A stretch of DNA of 12,630 nt from JBBBNV01 sp037137075. GTDB lineage: Bacteria; Bacillota; Bacilli; Paenibacillales; NBRC-103111. The notes under the pieces are model-generated. The model did not search any database. It saw only the letters and a program-made list of their open reading frames with translations, and was not told the origin of the DNA. Both the position numbers and the translations under genes were made by a program. Positions within the stretch are counted from its first letter, which is position 1. Each line of letters opens with the position of its first letter. Positions 6,356 through 12,630 of this stretch are shown here, one piece after another. The stretch lies in assembly GCF_037137075.1 (NCBI RefSeq), contig NZ_JBBBNV010000051.1:1-12630 (forward strand). The letters run 5' to 3'.

Positions 6356-9040
6356 ATGGCATTTCTGAAATGCTCGGAATGCACCAATATGCTAAAGGCA
6401 ATTCAAATTTCCAATAAAATCAGCCAATTTGGGGAGCAACGATTACTTGAATATTCGCCAACCGGGATTAAATGCTCAGACTGGACTCCCGTAAATGAAA
6501 ACCTCCGAGGCTTCGCAGAAGGAATTTACTGCCCGTCTTGTTTTGCTATCGTTCCTCTAGAGAAAGAAGAATTTGTACTATGTGAGGATAACCGAATTCC
6601 TGGCATCGTAAGTCATGAATTTTCCTCGGAAGATGTACTGGATAAGCTGAAGAAGTTGGCCGAGGAGGAAGCTGCCGAGATCTACGTACATACACTTCCT
6701 GAGAAGGAAGCAACTTTTGCAGATATCCCTGAGCCTACACCAGAACCCATTAAGGATGCTTTACATCGAATGGGAATTAAACGGTTATATTCTCACCAAG
6801 CAGAAACGGCCGATGCAGTCCATTCTGGGTCGAATGTTGTCTTGGTTACTTCGACGTCATCCGGAAAGACGTTGTCCTATAACCTGCCAATTCTTAGTCG
6901 TTTATATAACCATCCCGAAGAACGTGCATTATACATATTTCCAACAAAAGCGTTAGCAAATGATCAGTTGGATCAAATTAGGCGTTTTGGCTTACAACAG
7001 GCGGAGAATCCTTCTTCCCTGGATGAGTGGTTTGAGACCCAGTTGCATTTGGGAGATCGTCTGATTCATATTGGTCGGCTGGATGGGGATACCGAGAATG
7101 GGCCGCGGCAGCGAATCATGGAAAAAGCACAGGTATGGATGACGAATCCGGATATGATTCATTACTCCATTCTCGGGCAAGTTCAGAAGGTGAAGTATGC
7201 GACCGCGCACCACATTCGAAATTATCTGCGGAATCTCAAATTTATTGTGCTTGATGAGATGCATATGTACCGCGGCACATTCGGAAGTCATGTCGCATTA
7301 GTACTCAGACGCCTGCTTAAGGTTTGCCGAGAGCTTGGTAATGCACACAAAATCCAGATTATCACGAGCTCAGCAACGATTGAGAACCCTGCTAGATTAG
7401 CAGAGGATCTTACGGGGCTAAGTGGCTTTACCCTCATTAATACAGATGGTTCCGCCCATCAGAAGAAGGGAATCGTCCTCTGGAATCCTGGCATGTCTGC
7501 CGACGAACAAGTCCGCCGCGCGCCTTCTACCGATGCGATTACGATGGCGAAACAAATTATGACTGTGGATCAGAAGGTGATTAAGAGCATTATTTTTCAG
7601 CCTTCTCGCAGCCAGACGATGGTCTTTACCCGTTATATCAAAGACGTATTGCGCCAGCCTCTCCGACTACCTAAGGAGAAAGTGGACGGAGAGAAACTCG
7701 CGGCTTTTTATACTGGAATCCTACCGAATGATACCCGGAAACGGATTATTGAGCGGCTCAAGTCCCACGATATTCATGTCATTATTACGACCAATGCCCT
7801 TGAAGTCGGGATTGATATCGGTGATTTAAGTCTCGCCATACTTGTTGGTTATCCCGGATCGAAAGCGGCATTCTCCCAACAGATCGGACGCGTTGGCCGT
7901 AAAGGCGAGGGAGTCGCCGTCTTGATCTTGCAGGACGAACCGCTTCAGCAGTATTACATGCGTAACCCACTTGAGTTTATTCATAAGGCTCCGGAGGTAG
8001 TTCGAATTAATCCAACAAATTACAAGTTGTTGGCTTTGCATATTCCTCTACTGAGAGAGGAGCTTGGGAGAGAAGTTACGAAGGAAGACTTGCAGAACAT
8101 GTTCCCCGGGTTAGTTGAAGACTATATCGAGACTGTTCTGCAAGTTGCCGTATCAGCGAATCAAGAGGAAGTCGTTGATAAAAAATTTAGCCTTCGATCC
8201 ATCTCCGGGCAAAACTACAGCGTCACTATTCGGGGACAGGATCAAACGATAGTTGACGGTCTGGATGAATGGAGCGCGCTTCGTGACTTTCATGAAGGCG
8301 CGATCTATTGGACTCCTGGAGAAAAAGGCTATCGGGTTGACTCTATCAATCGCAGAAAAGGCGAAATCATTCTATTACCCATTCAAGAACTAACCTATTA
8401 CACCCAATCTACTTATCGTGATGCCATCGATATTATGCAGACTTACCAGAAGCAAAATATCGAAGGAATCGATATGGCCTATGGTGAACTGGAGATCAAG
8501 CGGAGCGTCTTCGGTTATAAAAAAGTTTACTTCGGACAGAAGCATGAATCGGAGCAGGTTCAATTGGATCATCCGTCCGTTACCCGATTTACTCCCGAAG
8601 GAATGTGGGTTACATTAACGGATTCCCAATGGGGCCACTTGAAAATTAACATCCAGGAGTGGGTAGATGAAGGCAGATCCCTTGATTTATTGGCCGAAGG
8701 CTCTCTTCACGCTGCAGGTCACGCTATGACTTCGGTTATTCCAGACCTCATTATTTGTGACGCGAATGACTTTACAGGTTTTTCGGCGAGCGGGATGACG
8801 GCTTTTGCGAACAGACCTGTTATCGGCTTCTATGGCGAGAATGGGTCCGGCCTCGGTACCATAGAAGCGATTTACGAGAAACTTCCGCAAGTACTTCGAA
8901 AAGCGCTTGAGCTTATTGAGAGCTGCCCTTGTGCTGAAGGATGTCCTAGCTGCGTGCAGCTCCCAGGTAAAGGAAATATTGACTTATTCAAACCTGGAGC
9001 CAAAATGTTGCTGAAGATTTTGATTGAAGGGATCGATTAA
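6356..9040 (+). CDS. MrfA/YprA-class SF2 helicase with N- and C-terminal cysteine clusters (helicase 1)
   Basis: This is a DEAD/DEAH-type helicase of 894 aa, expected to unwind or translocate on nucleic acid using ATP. At the N-terminus paired cysteines C6/C9 and C59/C62 suggest a zinc ribbon. The motor follows: Q motif with Gln148 (LYSHQAE), Walker A TSTSSGKT (165-172), PTKALANDQ motif Ia, DEMH (300-303), SSATIENP motif III, TNALEVGIDIGD motif V and QQIGRVGR motif VI (508-515). A long C-terminal region ends in Cys857-x-Cys859-x3-Cys863-x2-Cys866, the zinc-binding signature of the MrfA (B. subtilis YprA) and DUF1998 families. MrfA itself is shorter, about 750 aa, and lacks this N-terminal extension. 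I see no nuclease or methylase motif. A similar paralog follows after 2 bases. MrfA acts in DNA repair, while DUF1998 helicases such as DruE occur in phage defence. The island setting favours defence, by inference. Confidence 0.85.
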   Translation: MAFLKCSECTNMLKAIQISNKISQFGEQRLLEYSPTGIKCSDWTPVNENLRGFAEGIYCPSCFAIVPLEKEEFVLCEDNRIPGIVSHEFSSEDVLDKLKKLAEEEAAEIYVHTLPEKEATFADIPEPTPEPIKDALHRMGIKRLYSHQAETADAVHSGSNVVLVTSTSSGKTLSYNLPILSRLYNHPEERALYIFPTKALANDQLDQIRRFGLQQAENPSSLDEWFETQLHLGDRLIHIGRLDGDTENGPRQRIMEKAQVWMTNPDMIHYSILGQVQKVKYATAHHIRNYLRNLKFIVLDEMHMYRGTFGSHVALVLRRLLKVCRELGNAHKIQIITSSATIENPARLAEDLTGLSGFTLINTDGSAHQKKGIVLWNPGMSADEQVRRAPSTDAITMAKQIMTVDQKVIKSIIFQPSRSQTMVFTRYIKDVLRQPLRLPKEKVDGEKLAAFYTGILPNDTRKRIIERLKSHDIHVIITTNALEVGIDIGDLSLAILVGYPGSKAAFSQQIGRVGRKGEGVAVLILQDEPLQQYYMRNPLEFIHKAPEVVRINPTNYKLLALHIPLLREELGREVTKEDLQNMFPGLVEDYIETVLQVAVSANQEEVVDKKFSLRSISGQNYSVTIRGQDQTIVDGLDEWSALRDFHEGAIYWTPGEKGYRVDSINRRKGEIILLPIQELTYYTQSTYRDAIDIMQTYQKQNIEGIDMAYGELEIKRSVFGYKKVYFGQKHESEQVQLDHPSVTRFTPEGMWVTLTDSQWGHLKINIQEWVDEGRSLDLLAEGSLHAAGHAMTSVIPDLIICDANDFTGFSASGMTAFANRPVIGFYGENGSGLGTIEAIYEKLPQVLRKALELIESCPCAEGCPSCVQLPGKGNIDLFKPGAKMLLKILIEGID
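9027..9032 (+). promoter_or_regulatory. Ribosome binding site inside the end of helicase 1
   Basis: AAGGGA lies within the last codons of helicase 1, 10 bases before the helicase 2 ATG at 9043. With only two bases between stop and start, the two proteins are probably translationally coupled and made in similar amounts. Confidence 0.5.
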
Positions 9041-9042
9041 GA

Positions 9043-11796
9043 ATGCCAGTAATTTGTTCCGCTTGCGGAGGCCAAAGACCTTACGGGGACTTCGTTCAAG
9101 TCAGTTATAAAGCAGATTCGGAGGGCTATTACCGTAAGATTCATCAACGGGCAAACGGGATTCGAATTTCGGAGTGGCATTCCCTTGCACCCGATATGGA
9201 ATCCTATATAAATAAACAAGCCGGCGTTTATTGTACGCATGATGGATGTTTGATCTTGGAAGGGATGTTGACACCGGAAGAAATGGAAATGATCTCAGAC
9301 CGAAGACTTCCCGTGCAACAAGCATTCGATAGTGATGTGCTCGTCCAGAACTTGCTTGAAGTAGGAACTCGTGTCCGAAGCGAAGTGCATGTGCATCAAA
9401 TTGACGCCAATCAAGGCGCTTATGCTGAACAAATCCTTATGCCCAGTTGGCTGCAACGGAAGCTTCATTCTCTGGGGATCAATAAGCTGTATGAGCATCA
9501 AGGAGAAGCCATACAGAACATCCGGGAAGGACGCAATGTGGTTCTCTGTACGAAAACCGCATCGGGAAAATCATTGGCTTACAATGTTCCCATCATGGAA
9601 AAATTGGTATCTGATCCGGATGCGTGTGCGCTATATTTGGCTCCGTTCAAAGCATTGGTCGAAGATCAGTTTACCCATTTGAAAGAATGGGCCGATGATA
9701 TAGAAGAGCAGGGAAATAAAATTTCGCTTAATGGATTTTCGCGATTCACTTTGAATGGACAACAAATATCTGTTGGACTTCTTCATGGGCAACGGAACGT
9801 TCCAGAGCATATGAGAAAAGATCAGGCGTCTAGCTTCGTGTTCTCTGAGGGGCGCTATTGGCTGACCAACGTTCACTATCTGCACTTAATTCTTCAAGGT
9901 GCAAGTTCACCTAAGGGGAAAGGCCCTGGACTGTTGCGCTTTCTGCAAAATCTTCGGTTTGTTGTTATTGATGAGCTTCATCAATACTCAGGCTTGTTAG
10001 GTTCAAAGGTTTCTTTGGTCCTTCGCAGATTAAGAATGTTATGTGACAGGTTGGGGAATAAAAACGTCCAGTTTATTGCCTGCTCGGCTACCATTGCTAA
10101 TCCAAAGTATCTAGCTGAAGAATTAACAGGAATGCGTGGACTGAAAGGATTTCATGAAATATCGGGTGTACAAGCGCCAGTAAAGAAGAAAGCGATTTTG
10201 ATGTGGAATCCTGGCTTATCAGACGATGACCAGAAGAAAAGGGCTGTTGTTTCCGATCTCTATGAAATTCTGCGCACGATCTACAAGGATGGAAGATGGC
10301 CAAGAAGTATCATTTTCACAAGCAACCGCCAGCAAGCCCAGCTTTTAAGTCGTGAATTAAACATGATATTGCGCAGCCATCTTCATGATCATGGCGGGCT
10401 TTCGGCAGACGAACCACATGAGTTTTTTCTGCCGTACCATGCATACCTCACGCAAGAAGTTAAAGAACAAACCATACAAAAACTTGAGCAAGGCGAGATC
10501 CTTGGAGTGGTCACTACTAGCGCCCTAGAGGTCGGAATTGATGTGAAGTGTCTGGATGTATGTATATTGTTGGGGTATCCAGGTTCTCAGGCCTCCTTTT
10601 GGCAGCAGGCTGGTCGTGTGGGGCGCAGCAGAGACGGTGTGGTGATTATGATGGTTCAGGAAGAGCCATTACAGCAATACTTTGCCCGCAACCCTGAAGA
10701 ATTCTTTAGGCTATCGCCTGAATCAGCGGCGATCAATACAACGAATCCCAAGCTATTAAAGGAGCATCTCGCATACGCAGCTCACGAACTGGGAGGAACG
10801 TTGACGAATGCTATGAATTATGTTCGCTCTTCGGCGCTTCGCAAGGTGGTTGCGGAAGCAAGCGACCAGTGGCAGCAGATTGAAGGGAAACTACACTATC
10901 AAGGAGAAACACCCCGGTATCAAACTTTGTTCACTATGGGCGATACCTATACGGTTGTAACCAAGAACGGATGGAATGAGGACATCCTATTTCAAAGTGT
11001 GGACGGACGTTCCTTGATTCGAGATTATCACGTAGATGCCGTATTTCTGGGACCTGACAATCGTACCTTCTATAAGGTCAAGTGGGTCAATAACAGGCAA
11101 CGCAAAGTGGTTGTAGAGCCAGTAAGAACGGATTATCATACTCGCGGAATTGTTCGTGATAGCATTGAAATCCATGATGTTACCAATCCTCTGATAAGTG
11201 ACGTGGCGATCAAATCCAATCTTGGAAGCATCATCGTAAAACGAAGCACATTTGGCTACAAAAAAATCTATAATCACGGCGCAATGCCTCTAGAAACCGT
11301 ACAATTAACAAACACATACCCTGTCAGTTTCCAAACAGAGGCATTTTGGCTGATGTGGGACCACCAAGGAAGGGATGAACTTAGAGGTCTGCTCAAGGAT
11401 GTGCAGAATCGCGAATCCATTGACTTGGAGACCCTGGTTGAGGGAAGCCTTCATGCCGTTGAACATGCCATAGCATCTGCGATACCGGCTGTTGTAAGGT
11501 GTAGTATGGCTGATTTTCAGCACACCTCTTTTTATTCTGGCTCGGCCTTGTTTGGAATGCCCGGGATGTTCTTCTACGACAGCCAAGCAGGAGGCGGTTC
11601 GGGTATCGTCGAGGTTGTTGCGGAAAAGTTCGGGGTTCTCTTGGAAAAAGCACGACAGATCATTAGCAGCTGTGGTTGTTCCGAGGGCTGTCCGTCGTGC
11701 ATTCAGTTATTTCATTGTGAAAAACAGAATGAGCCGCTGCACAAGGCTGGGGGATTGATTGTGCTGGATTATTTACAAAGACAATGGCAGAAATAA
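9043..11796 (+). CDS. MrfA/YprA-class SF2 helicase, diverged paralog (helicase 2)
   Basis: The protein is 917 aa and has the same architecture as its upstream neighbour. N-terminal cysteines C5/C8 and C64/C69 form a probable zinc ribbon with altered second-pair spacing. Helicase motifs are Walker A TKTASGKS (170-177), DELH (310-313), CSATIANP motif III, TSALEVGIDVKC motif V and QQAGRVGR motif VI (521-528). The C-terminal cluster is Cys877-x-Cys879-x3-Cys883-x2-Cys886, with an extra Cys892 nearby. The match to helicase 1 continues beyond the motor, for example EEPLQQYFARNP against DEPLQQYYMRNP and VKRSTFGYKKIY against IKRSVFGYKKVY, so the pair arose by an old duplication. Both keep intact ATPase motifs, so neither looks like a dead scaffold. 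A working heterodimer or division of labour is my inference. No nuclease motif was seen. A third gene begins 25 bases after the stop. Confidence 0.85.
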   Translation: MPVICSACGGQRPYGDFVQVSYKADSEGYYRKIHQRANGIRISEWHSLAPDMESYINKQAGVYCTHDGCLILEGMLTPEEMEMISDRRLPVQQAFDSDVLVQNLLEVGTRVRSEVHVHQIDANQGAYAEQILMPSWLQRKLHSLGINKLYEHQGEAIQNIREGRNVVLCTKTASGKSLAYNVPIMEKLVSDPDACALYLAPFKALVEDQFTHLKEWADDIEEQGNKISLNGFSRFTLNGQQISVGLLHGQRNVPEHMRKDQASSFVFSEGRYWLTNVHYLHLILQGASSPKGKGPGLLRFLQNLRFVVIDELHQYSGLLGSKVSLVLRRLRMLCDRLGNKNVQFIACSATIANPKYLAEELTGMRGLKGFHEISGVQAPVKKKAILMWNPGLSDDDQKKRAVVSDLYEILRTIYKDGRWPRSIIFTSNRQQAQLLSRELNMILRSHLHDHGGLSADEPHEFFLPYHAYLTQEVKEQTIQKLEQGEILGVVTTSALEVGIDVKCLDVCILLGYPGSQASFWQQAGRVGRSRDGVVIMMVQEEPLQQYFARNPEEFFRLSPESAAINTTNPKLLKEHLAYAAHELGGTLTNAMNYVRSSALRKVVAEASDQWQQIEGKLHYQGETPRYQTLFTMGDTYTVVTKNGWNEDILFQSVDGRSLIRDYHVDAVFLGPDNRTFYKVKWVNNRQRKVVVEPVRTDYHTRGIVRDSIEIHDVTNPLISDVAIKSNLGSIIVKRSTFGYKKIYNHGAMPLETVQLTNTYPVSFQTEAFWLMWDHQGRDELRGLLKDVQNRESIDLETLVEGSLHAVEHAIASAIPAVVRCSMADFQHTSFYSGSALFGMPGMFFYDSQAGGGSGIVEVVAEKFGVLLEKARQIISSCGCSEGCPSCIQLFHCEKQNEPLHKAGGLIVLDYLQRQWQK

Positions 11797-11807
11797 ATAC
11801 TTTTAAT

Positions 11808-11812
11808 GGAGG
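11808..11812 (+). promoter_or_regulatory. Ribosome binding site of the interrupted third operon gene
   Basis: A consensus GGAGG sits 9 bases before the ATG at 11822, immediately downstream of helicase 2. Its strength is the main evidence that a real gene begins here despite the very short reading frame that follows. Confidence 0.65.
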
Positions 11813-11821
11813 TATCGCACT

Positions 11822-11869
11822 ATGCAGCACTTACAATCGGTACAAGATATTTTCTTTTTAGCCCCTATT
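11822..11869 (+). pseudogene. 5' stub of a third operon gene, cut by an IS3-family element
   Basis: Behind a GGAGG site, an ATG 25 bases after the helicase 2 stop opens MQHLQSVQDIFFLAPI, which then meets a TGA at 11870-11872 that appears to belong to the inserted element. Spacing, strand and signal fit the next gene of the helicase operon. The last few residues may already be insertion-sequence DNA if its true end is a little upstream. The family cannot be assigned from 16 residues. A start like 'LQSVQDIF' recalls the N-termini of some DUF262 (GmrS-type) proteins, but that is a weak hint only. The rest of the gene may lie beyond the window or be lost. Confidence 0.5.
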
Positions 11870-11875
11870 TGAACT

Positions 11876-11905
11876 TGGACAGTATACCCCTTATTCCGAT
11901 ACAAT
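11876..11905 (+). promoter_or_regulatory. Probable promoter of the insertion sequence
   Basis: TGGACA (11876-11881), an 18-base spacer and TACAAT (11900-11905) resemble a sigma-A promoter placed in the left end of the element and pointing into orfA. A GGCGGAGGGG ribosome binding site follows at 11914-11923, ahead of the ATG at 11930. Confidence 0.45.
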
Positions 11906-11929
11906 AAAAATAAGGCGGAGGGGAACGAA

Positions 11930-12256
11930 ATGACCAAGAAACAGTATGACCTAAATTTTAAGAAAATGATCGTTGCCAAGGGGAACGAGATTGGAAACAT
12001 GACGGCAGTAGCACGGCAGCATGAGCTTGATCCGAAGATGGTGCTGCGTTGGGCGCGAGAACTCAATCGCAAGGATCTGGATCAACTGGATGGAACAAGC
12101 ATCAAGCAAGCGAAGTACGTACCATCAGCAGAAGATTATGCACAACTCCAGAAAGAGAACGAGAAATTGAAGAAGCTCTACGCAGAGCAAGCCTTGGAGA
12201 GGGACATTCTCAAAGACCTACTAAAAAAAACGAACCCACACTTACGGATAAAATAG
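11930..12256 (+). CDS. IS3-family transposase OrfA (helix-turn-helix protein)
   Basis: This 108 aa protein is the DNA-binding part of an IS3-family transposase and is expected to bind the element's ends. Residues about 5-45 form a helix-turn-helix (KKMIVAKGNEIGNMTAVARQ followed by ELDPKMVLRWARE). Residues about 72-100 form a leucine-zipper-like coiled coil (YAQLQKENEKLKKLYAEQAL) that mediates multimerisation in this family. The length is normal. The ATG at 11930 follows the purine-rich site GGCGGAGGGG. The frame overlaps orfB, and an A8 tract near its 3' end allows a -1 shift to make the OrfAB fusion. Its orientation matches the helicase operon. Confidence 0.9.
   Translation: MTKKQYDLNFKKMIVAKGNEIGNMTAVARQHELDPKMVLRWARELNRKDLDQLDGTSIKQAKYVPSAEDYAQLQKENEKLKKLYAEQALERDILKDLLKKTNPHLRIK
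12223..12230 (+). other. Programmed -1 frameshift window (A8)
   Basis: Eight A in a row lie near the 3' end of orfA. OrfA reads CTA-AAA-AAA-ACG, and slipping back one base gives AAA-AAA-AAC-GAA, which continues as orfB (KKNEPTLTDK). This is the usual A-AAA-AAA type shift site of IS3-family elements. Confidence 0.75.
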
Positions 12257-12579
12257 AGATTGCCCAGAAGTACATTACCCAAGGGAATCGTATAAGCTTG
12301 GTGCTACGAGTGCTGGAAGTGGGGCGTTCCACGTACTATGCACATGTGAATAAGCAACAACAGCAAGACCAAGAGCCTATCCACAGGGTCGGTCGCCCCG
12401 CACCTGGTTTATCTTACACACAAGGCGGAAAGCCGGTTAGCGATGAACAAATTTGTGAATGGATCATGGAATTTCTAGCTGGAGAAGGCGCTGCATACGG
12501 CTACCGCAAGCTCACTGTGCTTCTGAAAAGGCGCCACCAACTGTTGATTAATAGTGAGCGTCAAATAGCCCCCACCTAG
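12223..12579 (+). pseudogene. Truncated IS3-family transposase OrfB
   Basis: In the -1 frame relative to orfA, sequence from the A8 tract encodes the N-terminal part of an IS3-family OrfB. The HTH_21-type region is present, ending GAAYGYRKLTVLLKRRHQ and LLIN. After the Asn codon at 12550-12552 the expected continuation stops. Eight unrelated residues (SERQIAPT) lead to a TAG at 12577-12579. Full OrfB proteins are close to 280 aa, and the DDE catalytic domain lies after this point, so the product as seen cannot transpose. The abrupt join points to a second insertion or a deletion rather than point decay. The N-terminal boundary is set at the slippage site, since OrfB is normally made as a fusion. 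Confidence 0.8.
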
Positions 12580-12630
12580 CAGTCAGATGGGAGCAAGTGT
12601 ATGATGGATTAAGATTACGCGAGGCGGCAA
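12554..12630. other. Unassigned sequence interrupting orfB
   Basis: From about 12554 the DNA no longer fits orfB. It begins GTGAGCGTCAAATAGCCCCC and runs to the window edge. One forward frame stays open from 12558 to the end (…WEQVYDGLRLREAA) without a clear start. The tip resembles the end of another mobile element, perhaps IS21-like, and a group II intron (GTGAG start) cannot be excluded. I do not recognise it firmly. Confidence 0.3.

Larger units (their letters stand above)
11870..12553 (+). mobile_element. IS3-family insertion sequence, left part
   Basis: The left end appears to be TGAACTTGGACAGTATACC, starting near 11870 with the TG expected of IS3-family tips. It is followed by orfA, an A8 slippage window and the start of orfB in the -1 frame. 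The element is incomplete: orfB loses its expected continuation near 12553, and no right end is seen. Because the right end is absent, the terminal repeat and the target duplication cannot be checked. The exact left boundary is uncertain by some bases. Confidence 0.75.

Noticed and set aside
7785..8041. Arginine-rich minus-strand frames inside helicase 1
   Set aside because: They overlap the conserved motifs V and VI of the helicase and are explained as shadows of that coding sequence.
6356..11796. Assigning the helicase pair to DISARM, Druantia or Dpd
   Set aside because: Both proteins are about 900 aa with motor and cysteine cluster in one chain, and the partner genes of those systems (such as the DISARM methylase or phospholipase D protein) are not visible. 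A profile search would be needed.
1..12630. CRISPR array, tRNA or other structured RNA gene
   Set aside because: No regularly spaced repeats and no tRNA-like cloverleaf were seen; the gaps between genes are short and accounted for.

Overview
The window looks like a defence island from a low-to-mid GC Gram-positive bacterium. A Bacillota host, probably Paenibacillus- or Bacillus-like, is suggested by strong GGAGG-type ribosome binding sites before most genes, moderate GC, AT-rich intergenic DNA and Bacillus-type family resemblances. This assignment is inference; no rRNA or housekeeping marker is present.

Layout. (1) Bases 1-59 hold the first 19 codons of an unrecognised leftward gene with a clear ribosome binding site. 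(2) Bases 194-6101 are a complete, apparently intact type I restriction-modification operon in the order hsdM-hsdS-hsdR, with gaps of 6 and 10 bases. (3) Bases 6102-6355 carry a strong rho-independent terminator (6167-6208) and then a likely new promoter region containing an imperfect direct repeat. (4) Bases 6356-11796 encode two long paralogous superfamily 2 helicases (894 and 917 aa), 2 bases apart. Both have an N-terminal paired-cysteine zinc-ribbon-like segment, a full set of helicase motifs, and a C-terminal C-x-C-x3-C-x2-C cluster of the MrfA/YprA (DUF1998-type) class. (5) A third gene of this operon starts at 11822 behind a good GGAGG site but is cut off after about 16 codons by an IS3-family insertion sequence beginning near 11870. 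(6) That IS has orfA (11930-12256), an A8 frameshift window, and an orfB that is itself broken near 12553, where unrelated sequence begins and runs off the window.

How the parts work together. HsdM, HsdS and HsdR should form a type I complex that methylates self DNA and translocates and cuts unmodified DNA; HsdS sets the target through two target-recognition domains. The helicase pair is the most unusual part of the window. It appears to be a separate transcription unit that has duplicated and diverged into two non-identical subunits, and neither subunit shows an obvious nuclease. The cut-off third gene could have supplied the effector or partner, so the copy seen here may be a disabled form of a multi-gene helicase system whose intact relatives would be informative. 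No match to a named system (DISARM, Druantia, Dpd) can be established from the sequence alone.
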